DNA of 64,000 nt from the NCBI GenBank assembly GCA_033026295.1, contig CM065187.1, forward strand, positions 20,494,388 to 20,558,387, given 5' to 3'. Below, piece by piece: positions 1 through 11,600 of the stretch (position 1 is its first letter; each line of letters opens with the position of its first letter). The stretch is from Channa striata. Taxonomy: Eukaryota; Chordata; Actinopteri; Anabantiformes; Channidae. The notes under the pieces were generated by a model, which saw only the letters and a list, made by a program, of their open reading frames with translations, made no database searches and had not been told where the DNA came from. The position numbers and the translations under genes were made by a program.

Positions 1-223
1 AGAAATACTCTAACAAAGTCAAGTCATTGATGTGATGATCCCTTTTTTAATGTTTGTAAAAAGGAGAGTTTATGTGAAGATTTAGAGTTGTTCAGCAGGT
101 GTCACTGTGCTCCAAGGAATTTCTCAGCTCAACTCCTCGACTATGAGGTTTAATAGTTCTGTTTTTTTACACCCTTCAATAATTTTTATCACCTGGAAAG
201 AACATCTGTACAAGCTGAATGTA

Positions 224-255
<32 letters not shown>

Positions 256-2520
256 GTAGTAGTAGTAGTAGTAGTAGTAGTATGTTAGGATTTGGGTTAG
301 TTTACTGAAGTTATTGCAGTGAAATCTGGAATTTCATTATTTAATTATTAAACAATAAAAAAAAGGCCAATGAACATAATAAAAATAATCTTCTGTCTCC
401 CCTGAAAAATATAATATAGAATTAATAATAAAATGCATGGAACATACTTATAAAGTAGAATAAAGAGGAGAAGCAACATCAGGCAGTAAACTTTTGGTCT
501 GATGGGAATGAGGGTCTGTCCAGTGAATGCAGCCTATATTGAGAAACTTTCTCCATTTTCATTAATAAGTTAAATGAAACCTCAATTGGCTCTCATAAAC
601 AAGGTGACATTAAACTTATTCCAAAACTGAATGAAGACAAATAGATAACTGACAAAGCAGTACTGTATTAAACAACAACAGTAGCAAACAGGCTTCGTCT
701 GTAGTAGGAATGTTCAAAACAACATTAAATCCATTCTTTAAACAACTGATAATAGTCACGGTATAACAGATGACAGTTTTATATTATTTATGGATGTTTA
801 TTATTCACAGAGGACTTTGCTGAGTGCCTTTAATCAGTGCCTGATCAGTCATAATATTCTAACAATCTGCCAAATATTTAACAGGCCACCTGAGCTTTTG
901 AGGCATACACTCCACTAGAACTCTTAACCAAACCAGTAGCAGAGGTTTTGTAGAGATTATGCATCTGCTAGCTTGCGTTCTTTCCATAACACAGCCTTTT
1001 GTAAAAACTCACCAGAACCATGTCATCAGAGTATTTCAAAGACTAGTTGGGATTGTGGATATTCTGGGAGGTTGGGAAACATCCCTATCAGGTGGTGGTG
1101 ATTGTCATTATTACATTTCACTGTAACGCTTTAGGGAAACCAGTCTAACCAGTCATAAACTTGAAAAAATCAGTTACACTCTATCCAAACTCTCCATACT
1201 CCAAAACACCCAAAGCACTACCCTTAAAGTATTGGTCATTATCAGTTTACAAAAAATTCTTTAATTGGTCAGACAGGTTAGTTTTGCTCGAAAACTTGAA
1301 TATGTGAAAAATGTCTGTTTGGGAGTTTGACTTCACAGGAGGCATCTACAGCACCTGTAACATTAAGACCATCATAGTCAACAGATCAATTCATTCATCA
1401 AGCATTTTTACTACAATATTTAGTTAAGTTCCATAATGTGGCATTTTAAAAATAAAAAAAGATTCAAACTATCCACTAATAATGAGGTTACTGCACTGGG
1501 TCCTTTTTCCTGTCTCATTTAAGCCGTGTGTTTCAGGCTTAAACTCTTAAAAAGAAAAAGAGTTGCTCTATAGGAATCTGTCTGTGCCATTAGTTTAAGA
1601 GTCTATAATTTATTAGTCTATCAATTATTACTTTATTGCAGATATTGTAGCTGCCTCCAGCCTAGAAGAAGAGATTATGAAATGTCACAAATAATAAGAA
1701 ATATTAAAATTCTTGACGTCTAAAATGTTTGTTTTGATGTTAAAACTTATTTTCCAGAGCCCTGTCCCACTGACGTGGTTTACTAAAACACTCCAACAGA
1801 TGGGTTGCTAATAAGCCCTGAGCTCTTCTTTTCTGTGACAAATAATGCATGTCTACAGACATGCATTTCAATCACTATTCCTAAGTACTGAAGCCAGTAT
1901 GAGGTCAAAAAACCACCTGCTGAGAAACAGTTATGGGGGACAAACAGTAAGTGTACCCACAAAAAAATAAAGTAAAAAATGTGATGAAGGAAACGTTTAC
2001 AGTTACACTTTCAACGTTTCCCATGAATAGTGTCTGGGGCGCAGGCCTCCAGTATTGGGGAACCGGTCGTTCTTTACGCAACCTTGGCTTGTGGTGGGAT
2101 TCCCCCCGGCTTAGTGCTGGGACATCTGCCGGAAGGAGGCCAGCCACAGTGGGGATGTGAAGCCTGGTGTCAGGCTCTGTGCACAAGCAGCATGTACCCA
2201 CAGGACAGGCCTGCACGCAACCGCTGGTCAGGGCCTCAACAGTCTGTTTACAGGCTCACATGCACACACCCTTTACTTATATACTCATATCATGATAACT
2301 CTGACCCTACCATCAGCACTGTACGTCTAATTTACAGCTGAGGGACTGACCCTGAACATTAAATCCTAATCAGCCTGCATGCACTGGACAAGCAATCAAT
2401 TTTTATTTAGACATGTGGAGAATTCCTACATACACACAACAAGGGTTCTTTAAAAGACAAAGATTGTTTTTAAGGGAAAAATACTTCACTGTTAAAACTG
2501 TGTATAATCACAAGTGCCGG
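1..2520. other. Intergenic, downstream of AUH
   Basis: AT-rich apart from the microsatellite at 225-281 and a slightly GC-richer patch at 2030-2240 with short overlapping open frames that resemble no protein I know. No gene seen. Confidence 0.6.
225..281. repeat. Compound microsatellite (ATT)n(AGT)n
   Basis: About ten ATT units pass directly into about nine AGT units. Confidence 0.95.
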
Positions 2521-2575
2521 TCATTGCTTTCTTTATCTTAGACTACGAAATAGTCTAAGATAAAGAAAGCAATGA
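2521..2575. repeat. Perfect 25-bp fold-back, 5-nt loop
   Basis: Arms 2521-2545 and 2551-2575 are exact reverse complements (left arm begins TCATTGCTTTC). The loop is cgaaa. Four more bases outside pair with one mismatch. Confidence 0.97.
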
Positions 2576-2582
2576 CTGGTCA

Positions 2583-3262
2583 GTCAAGGAGAACAACAAC
2601 AGCTGAAACAATGTGAGACCTGTGAAGAGAATACCCAAAACATCAGACAGTGACATCAGGAACAACTTCCACTGAGCGTGATCAAAGGTATCAACCATTT
2701 GACAAGAACTTTGTGAGTAGAAATGCAGATCTACAAACCCCTGATCAACAGGAAGAATCAGAAAACCAGAATTATAAATAGTATAAAAAGTAGAGTCATT
2801 ATTCACAAAATGTCTGGAAGAAGCATTTATGGGCTGATGAGACCAAGATGAACCTCTGCCCATGATGAAAAGGCCAAACTGTGAAGGAAAAAGGTTATTT
2901 TTGTCATAATAAAAATAATACAAGCTCATCTGTGAAGCATCAGCAATGTTTTTCTGATTTGTGGAATGACCTCACGCGAGCTGGTCACACCAGAGCATGG
3001 CTTAGCCTGAGCAGATCTGTGAGGAAAAATGGTCCAAAATTCATGCTGAACGGTCTAATCCACACATACAGGAAGTGCTTGCTTGAGATTATTGATGCCA
3101 AAGTTCAGCCAATCACTGCTGCCATTACTTTCTTTCCAACACTTTGTATGTTTAATGTGTATGTGACTGTTGAAGATCAGGTCTCATTTCATGTTCAATT
3201 TATGCAACCAGGAAACTAGCAACAGTCCATTTACTTTTTCTTGCAGCTGCCTTTCCAAAGAT
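2583..3262 (+). mobile_element. Tc1/mariner-family relic
   Basis: Contains a decayed transposase motif WADETKMNL (atgggctgatgagaccaaga at about 2829), an order of pieces like other fish Tc1 relatives, and a 3' flank tttttcttgcagctgccttt. Frames are broken and the ends are undefined. Confidence 0.45.
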
Positions 3263-3741
3263 TAAAAACTATAATTTGTCATAGATCAAATATATAATCA
3301 ATTAAGTCAGAATATTGGAAATGCGCGGTACAGAAATATTCTATTGGCCATTTATGGTCAATCCGGTGACAATCTAATGTATCTCTAATGCATTAAGTGA
3401 GAAATTCAAAGACCCTAATGTTTATTTAGTGTATTAAAGGAATGAACAAAAAGGCTATCTGCCTTGACCCAATGACCCAAACTCTGGGCAGGTTGGTTGG
3501 ACCAGTAGCTGTGCACTGGAGGACACACAGCTGCAAAGCCAGGGACACCTGAATACAGGGACAGAGAGGGAGAAGCACAACTACGGGAGAAATAAGACAC
3601 AGATTTATTTTGAGCCTAGTGTTAAGGTCTCTGCTTCCTTAATCTGGACTGGGAGCTGGTTCCACAGGAGAGGAGCTTGATGGCTAAAGACTGATCCTCC
3701 CATTCTACTTTTGGAAATTCTGGTGCCCACCTATATCTATT

Positions 3742-3926
3742 TACATTTACATTGAGCTGATGCTTTTATCCAAAGCAACTTGCATACATGATGGTAATGG
3801 TTGCCATGCAGGGTCCATCTGGCAGTTCAGTGTCTTGCCCAAGGACACTTTGATGAGCAGCAAGCAGGGACTGAACCACTGACCCTGTGGTCCATGGATG
3901 ACTGCCTTACCAACTGCAGCTGCCCT
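3742..3926 (-). mobile_element. tRNA-derived SINE, inverted copy
   Basis: Minus-strand copy of the same family: tail gctttggataaaagc at 3757-3771, then cagtgtcttgcccaaggaca, and the tRNA-like head with taaggcagt near 3905. Confidence 0.7.
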
Positions 3927-4320
3927 GTGTCTGCATATAAAATGTTTTGTTGATTGCTGAATTATGTCATTTCCCTATGAAATGTGGTTTAAGAGTGTAA
4001 ACAGGACAAATCTCTGCTTGTTCTTGTTTGACCCCTGATGAAACATTAGGCCTTGATTCAACATGATTTTGCTCGATTAAAGAAAATGTACATAATTTAT
4101 CGACACATCCATGTTTCATCCATGATTATTCAACCATCATTCCTTTATTGCACTGCATAACACACCGGTTTATTGTAAACCTCTTTTATCTTCTGGGTTT
4201 TGTTAGTGTGTTTAAATCTTCACAAACTCTGTGTGGTCTTCCTTTTGTTATCAGTGTTTGGGGTTACCGGTATTAGCACAAGACTGATGAGGCTGAAGTG
4301 CCAGAGGTCGAGTCATGTCA

Positions 4321-4446
4321 ACTTATCCTGTTCAGGGTCATGGGGGGGCTGGAGCCCAACTAATCTCTCATCATGTGTGAGGCGGGGTCCACCATCTCGG
4401 GTCCAACACAACTCCAATTAACCTAACAAGCATGTCTTTGGACTGT
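4321..4446 (+). repeat. Dispersed teleost repeat
   Basis: acttatcctgttcagggtca, ggggctggagccc and ccaattaacctaacaagcat, the same family as 38600-38748 but another part of the unit. Confidence 0.55.
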
Positions 4447-5253
4447 TCTGACCCAAGTCCTTTAACATGGATTATCTACTGATACAGTCCACCTCAACCC
4501 CTGTATCAGCATTTGACTGTATGAGAGCAGCTTTGCACAACAGGACAAAATACAATCACTCAGTTTAAGAGTTTATAATGACAGATGCTTTTAATTAAAA
4601 ACTTGGTGTAAGCTTTTACAGAAAACTGGCTGTTGCCAAACTCTCTCTCTCACATGTTTGGCATAGACACATCTTGTGGCAGAGGACAAAGACAGACACA
4701 CACACGCACACACCTACACACACAGTGCTGCAGGGATTAAAAGAGAGGAAGGGCTGCTTGGTTTCAGTCTCAAACTCTACAAGTCAAGAGGATTGACCTC
4801 ATACACACCTCCTGCTCATTGTCAGTTTCAGTGGGGGCAGATGTGAGCAATGTAAATGATTACATCATCTTTAAATCTATTTTAATTTTTGTATTGGCTA
4901 AAGTTACTGCTTTTCATTGAATTTAAAAGAACCATTCAGTGTCACTACACCATAGCAAAATTATCATAATAGGAAAAGGTTTGATTTAGAAAAAAAACAA
5001 TTCGGTTTAATCCTTGATTTAGGTGATACTGTGTTTTCACTTGTGTGGTTGGGAAAAAAAAAAAAAAGCGCACCACACACTCTTGATGCAGCCAATTTCA
5101 CAATGTCTCTGCCCTGTTAATATTATTCAAGTGAGAAAAAGAAATATTTTTTATGATTCATGCAGACACCTGTGGTGTTTCTCTGTGTTTTGAACACATA
5201 TTTCCACCAAGGTTATATAGCAATATTCTATCTGATGTAGACCAGTCACCATT

Positions 5254-5259
5254 TTTATT
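5254..5259 (-). terminator. Possible AUH poly(A) signal
   Basis: AATAAA on the minus strand about 360 nt past the AUH stop. It is the first clear hexamer downstream. Which signal is used cannot be told without transcripts. Confidence 0.3.
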
Positions 5260-5388
5260 AATATTTTAACAGCTCTTCTATTAGTTTGTTAGTCAAGGAG
5301 AATACTTTGTGTTACTACCTAATCACACTGCAAATAGCAATAATTTGTATGGGTTAGATTGCATACAGTCTTCAAGTGTTAAAAGCTG

Positions 5389-5419
5389 TGTAACTTAACC
5401 AGTCACTGGTTAAGTTACA
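5389..5419. repeat. Perfect 15-bp palindrome, 1-nt centre
   Basis: Arms TGTAACTTAACCAGT and ACTGGTTAAGTTACA around a single C. Lies 200 bp past the AUH stop. Confidence 0.97.
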
Positions 5420-5618
5420 TGGTTTCTCCAAATGCATTAGTGTTAGTTGACACATCCAGGAGGGCTTTACACTTGATATACAGGATCTCCCCTGATGTCC
5501 TGCAGGGAAACAGACATTTGCTGGCTCTGTACAGGTTAACATGTACAATTTCACTAATAAACATGTGGAAAGCAGTAGAAAAGTAATAGACCTGAAGGCA
5601 GAACACTGGTAGATGACC

Positions 5619-5696
5619 TCACTCTCCTTTGTAGCGAGGAATCCTCTTCTCCTTAAATGCAGCCAAACCCTCCAAGCGATCTTTAGTTGGTATCAC
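5619..5696 (-). CDS. auh: AUH exon 10 (C-terminus and stop)
   Basis: It encodes VIPTKDRLEGLAAFKEKR and then IPRYKGE, with TGA at 5619-5621. The frame-keeping acceptor is the weak gtttaag next to 5696. A stronger cag lies 11 nt upstream but would shift the frame. Confidence 0.92.
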   Translation of the reverse strand: MIPTKDRLEGLAAFKEKRIPRYKGE

Positions 5697-8600
5697 CTTA
5701 AACATAACTGAAATGTGTCAGTACTAGTAAACTCTTCATCAGGAGTTTACTGTACTGCTAACCAGTTTGTTAGAGACACCCTGTCCTGAAAAGAGTTTCA
5801 AATCTTTTCTCCGCTGAGCATCTACAGTGCAGAATATATATGTATATAAAACAGTTCACACAGAATTCTACACCAGTCTGAACACATGGTACATGACCTG
5901 TATTTAAAGTATACAGCACTTTTCTACCAACAACTCTGGGATTAGAGGACAACTGCTCTACCAGAGTCATCTAGTGGCAAAAGACTATTCTGATATAGAT
6001 ACTCAGTGGGTTTACATGGACTGAAGTAACTAGTTTATAGATGTCCTTCTATGGAAAGGCAATTTTCTAACTAATGTGAACAGGAAAGCTGGTTTTTAAA
6101 ATTAAAAGAGGGCATTAAGCCTGATCTGCTCAGGGGGACTTGGAGAACAGATTTTTTCTGCCAGGTGTAACCAGGTTTCTAATCAGCTTTCTTCAACAGT
6201 GCATAACAAACGGTTGCACAAAGAAACAAGCAGCTGAGTAAAAGACTGAATGAAAGGAGAGATCATTAATGGGGGGATGTAACCTCGCTTTTAAAATGAA
6301 ATCCTCATGAAATCTGACGTAGTAACACAAAGTGCCTGGGAGAAGCAATAAGTGGCTTTTCACCACTGATTATTTTAAAACTTCAGACACTTTCATCCAA
6401 CAAGCTATCATCCATGCTGGAGGATGACTCCCACCCCTGTACGACGGTGTCATGTCTGAGCAGCTCCTTCAGTGACAGACTGTTACATCCTAAATGTCTG
6501 AAGGATCGATATCGAAGGCCTTTCCTCCCTGCTGCTGTCAGACTTTACAATCAGAGCTGCTCCCAGTGAACCATTATCACTATTAGTCACTTTAAAACTG
6601 CAATACAAATGACCCATGATGCAATTGCTTGTATGATTATGTACATATGTGAGATATATTTATTCTTATTTTTACATTTTTGGTTGCATGTACTGTATTT
6701 TGATTTGCACATTCCCTGCTGCAGTAACATGGAAATTTCCCCACTGTGGGACAAATAAAGGTTTATCTTAACTCGTCACTGTGGGTCCATTTTGGGTCTC
6801 TCCTCTCTGGGATCCTGAGCCAATTTGCAGCAGCATGAATCCGACCAAAAAAGAAAAAAACAGCTAATTTCCTCGAGTAACCTGGTTACTTAAATGCATG
6901 TAAACACATGCACTTAAGGTACTAAAAATCCATGTATATTGTACTTGCAGTTGATGAATAATCTGATTTATCCTTTACCTCACATAGATTCAACTGTACA
7001 GTGACAGAAAACGATAATTTCTGCCAATTATGTTTGTGTGGGTACAGCTGATACACAGCGCAAATTGTTAGGACACAAATCTGCAGTGGTAAGCAAAAGT
7101 TTACTTAGACCTTAATAGGGCACTTGGTGTTGTTTTTGGTTTTCATTTGGACTTTGGACAGACTTGATTTTAAAACAAAGCAGCTTTAGTTTGGTATAAC
7201 CAAAAAAGTTCCAAAAACTGTATAAAACTAAATCTGAGATAACTCAAAAACTGAAAAAAATATGAAAAAGCTAAAGAACACAAGAATTACATTTGAAATT
7301 ATGAGATTCTCTAGATTAAAGTATATCTGAGAAGTTGGAGTTGAAAGAGGACAAAGTTGAATAGGATTTGAAGATTCTATTCATCCAGCTATTTTTCAAG
7401 CTTTTTTCGAGAACAAAATAGCTGAAACAAAAAATCTGCACTGGGCTATTTGAACATCCCCTAATCTACTACAAGTTCAGTCCAGTCAGACGAACTAGAA
7501 ACAAAGTTAACTTGAAAACTCACCTTCTGGATTTTATGACAAACTAGGGGGGAAATAAACAGGACGCAAAAATGGCAAAAGCCAACTTAAAAAGAGAAAG
7601 CCAAAGAATAAAAACAAAACAAAACAAAAAAACTTAATTCCAACCAATGTTCCCTCTAATCTTTCCTGTGTCTGAGCAAACGCACAAACTCCCTGAGCGG
7701 TCCCTTGGACCACTGTGAGCAACAACAGAGGTGGTCACACCAGCATCGCATACATTCATGCAGCTTACAGGGAGCAGTGCTTCCAACCAAGTCTGCTCTG
7801 TGTTTGATTCAAAATACAGTAGGCCCTGTCTTCATCAACGTAAACAAAATAGTAACTTGCTAACATTTAGAGGAATTACCATCTTCGACACTCTAATCAT
7901 CCTTAATCTAAACTAGGGTGGGCTTCTAACAGCATTGGGTGAAGGATCTTTTCTAAGTCACCTGGCAGACTCGAGAAAGTGAAGGGCTAAATGTTATGGT
8001 GATTTGACAGCTTTGGATGGCAGATGGCACTTTTAAATGAAATGGCTGATTGCCACATAGACTGTCTACCTCAAGCAAAAAAAAATCTGCAGCCTACTAA
8101 TGTGAATTATAAATGGCAGGAAGGAACCAAGTGTACATTTCATACAAAAAGTAACAATTTTTTTATTTCTCACCTGGGCATAGCATGCCTCTTCAATCGC
8201 CAAACCTGTAGATAAATCGACCTGAAAGAGAATGTGCCATATCTCAGTCACTGCTCAGAGCACAGCTCAGAATATCAACATGCATGTTAATCTTTCCTGT
8301 GTGATGCAGCCCTGAAGCTTTTTAATTCCCAACAAGTAGGTCATAGTTTCATTAAGAAAGTAAACTGCACAATGTACATATACATCAGCCACAAGATTAA
8401 CAGCATTTCCTCGAGTAACCTGGTTACTTAAATGCATGTAACAGCACATGGAGGTCTTAATATAAAAAAAAATATATATATATCAGGAATTATATATCAG
8501 TTGGTAAGGCAGTTGTCCATGGACCACAGGGTCAGTGGTTCGATCCCCGGTCCCTCCTTGCTGCATGTTGAAGTGTCCTTGGGCAAGACAATGAACACCA

Positions 8601-11600
8601 GGTGGATCCTGGTGGGGCAGATGAGCACCCTGGATGGAAGCCATTGCCATCGTTTGTTTACGTGTGTACCAAATCACTCTGCAAGTCGCTTTGGATAAAT
8701 GCAAATATTTTAATTAATTACTGTACATTTTTTGCCAAAATTACTATGATCATTACTATTTAAGTTACGTTAAAGGTAATCTTTATTGATCCCCCTTCGG
8801 GGAAATTTACATGTTACAAAGCTACAAGGCAATAAAAGCTAAATAAAATCAAAACCGCGGCGGGAATGAGACCTCTGTCCTTCACTGAGGGTGTATCAGT
8901 CGCCCACTGAAGGAGCTGCACAGAGCCTCCACTCTCTGGTGCTGTGGGTGAGAGGTGCTGTCCATGATGGATGTCAGCTTGGCCAACATCCTCCTCACAC
9001 CCACCTCCTCCACAGAGTCCAGTGGGCAGCCCAGGACAGAGCTGGCTCTCCTGACCAGCTTGTTTAGTCTGTCCCTGTCCTGCTTGGTGCTGCCTGAACC
9101 CCAGCAGAGCTGAGACCACCAGAGACATAGAATGTCCTAAACATGGGCCCGCACACGCCGAAGGACCTCAGTCTCCTCAGAATATCACCCTTCTTGTACA
9201 ATGTCTTTAAAATACACTGTTTTCCTAATGGATAACTGTTGCTGTACTTCAAGTAAATGATTTGAATTAAATGATTTGAATTATTTACCCATTATTATTT
9301 GTATCAAAGGATTTTTGGGGGAAAAAAGTAAAAATTTGTCTATTCGATTCTGAATCATTGTAGCCCAGGACAATGCAAGTTTCATGTAAGTTTGAGGTGA
9401 ACTTTGAAGTGCAATTTTAGATAGAACAATGGACTGTTGTGTGAATGCTTCCAACTAGAAAGCAACTCTTGTGCCATATGCATGAATAGCACTCCAAAAT
9501 CTGTTATGTTAATGCGTTAACTTTGTGTTTGGTAAGTTTATAGTTGTGTTGAATGTAAATTATAACATACTTTTACTGTTTATGAGAGCTGACAGAAAAG
9601 CACAGGACAGAGAAATAGTGAACATATTAGACCAAAAGAATGACTCAAACCCTCACCTCCATCCCCTGGTTGATTGCCAGTTTGGCCATCCTTATTGCAA
9701 TTGGACCCTGGTGTGGAAGGGGGAAAAATGGACTGAATGACATTTCAAAGGTTAGAATTAATATATTAATAAATATATATAAAAATCGCTAAGTAGGGCA
9801 ACTATAACTCAGGAGGTTGGGCAGTTATCACCCAAGTGCAGGGTTGGTGGATGAATCCTCTGCTACTGTCAAAGTTCAAAATCCCAGGTTATTTATACCT
9901 GGGGAATTACCCCAGCTGCATTGCATTGGTACACTGAGAAACCATGAAAGTTCTTTGGGTAGAGATGGGCCTTATAAGACAATTTACTACTTAGTTCGTA
10001 AAACTTCTCTTGTAAATTGTTTTGTATCAGTACTTTCTAAAATATTGACGTAAAATGGACCATGGCTTATTCTGTGTCTATTATAAATAAATTATCACTT
10101 CTTTCCGCCTTGATACGTTACCTGAGGGTTGATCTCACGGGCGAGCTCAAGAGCCCGCAAATAGGCTGCGTCTCCACACTTATTCTGTTCCACAGAGTGA
10201 CTGATGAGACCCAGACGACATGCATCGGTTCCATCCACCACCCGAGCAGCAAAAATGAGCTCCTTAGCAAGAGAGACACCAATCACCCTGGGGAGACGCT
10301 GTGTACCACCTGCACAGACATGAGAAATCTGGATAGTACCGACTTTGCCATCTTCATCATATGCTGGCCTGGCTCACAACTCTGAAACATAAAATGTACA
10401 CACCCTGGCCACTTCATTAGGTACACTTGTACAATCTATTGCAATGCAATAGCAGTGGGAAAAAAAGACCATCTGAACAGGTAGGCAATTAAATTTAATT
10501 AAATGACATTTTAGATAAATAAAATAAAATACATTTGTTATGGATATGTTGGGGGGAGAAAAAAAAACATTTACCTGCTCCAGGAATAATGGCAAGTTTA
10601 GTCTCAACCAGTCCCATTTTCGCAGTATTGGCTACAAAGATTTAAAAATAATAATAATAATAATATCAGATTTAATATTTACATAAAACTACTACAAGTA
10701 ATAAAAAAATGAATTGATAAATATTTATACACACACATACATCAAATCAAATTAATTTATATAAAATAAGATTGATCACAAGGAATGAGAAATTCAATCA
10801 ATTAAAATAAAATGCAGAAAACATAAAACCGTAATTGAAAGAAAGTAGCAGACTCTCCTATGCATTATAAGCTAATGCGAATTACTAAGCAAGAACACCC
10901 CAGCAGTTGTATATAACCTTTGGCTCTTCCTTAAGAAACTGACATGATGACCTGAGGGGTCTTGCTGGTTTTTGCTAATGCAATATTTCAATGAAAGGTG
11001 ATGCCTGTCGTGTTAAAGCATGAAAAAAAATCTTTAGTCTATAAAATCTGTAAAGAGAAACAATAAATACACACCAATGGCAGTATATACAATTAAAACA
11101 GAAACAGACCAAGAGCAGACCCTTGAGCCTGCCATCTGTTAGTAAGATGTGACCTGAGCCTGCTTTATATTCGTTTAATACATTTAGTTATTACAAATGA
11201 GTTAAATGAGCTATTAAGCACCAGTAACAAAGCACCTTAGTAGAAGCCAAAAAATGTGCCTTAATTTCAGTTTAAAAGCTAAACTTGTGCCAGTGGTTAA
11301 TCAAACAACTAACTGTGTGTTTTTTGGAATGCCAACTTAGGATGTACCTGAAATAAGTGGACCTATCAAGCTCTAGTGAGCTGTGAGATGTGTCAGAAAT
11401 TCAGGGAGCATACAGAGTAAAGGCTGTTCTTGTTTTGGAAAGGTTAACTGGGCAAATATCAACTTTATATGCTGTGACTGAATTCAGCAAGAGAAAGAGG
11501 CATTTTGATTCTAGGGGAACATTAAGTAGGGAGACAGATTACATTTGTCCTGGTAGCTCAATGGTTAGAGCAGCTGGAGGGTAAATCAGACGATGCAGGA

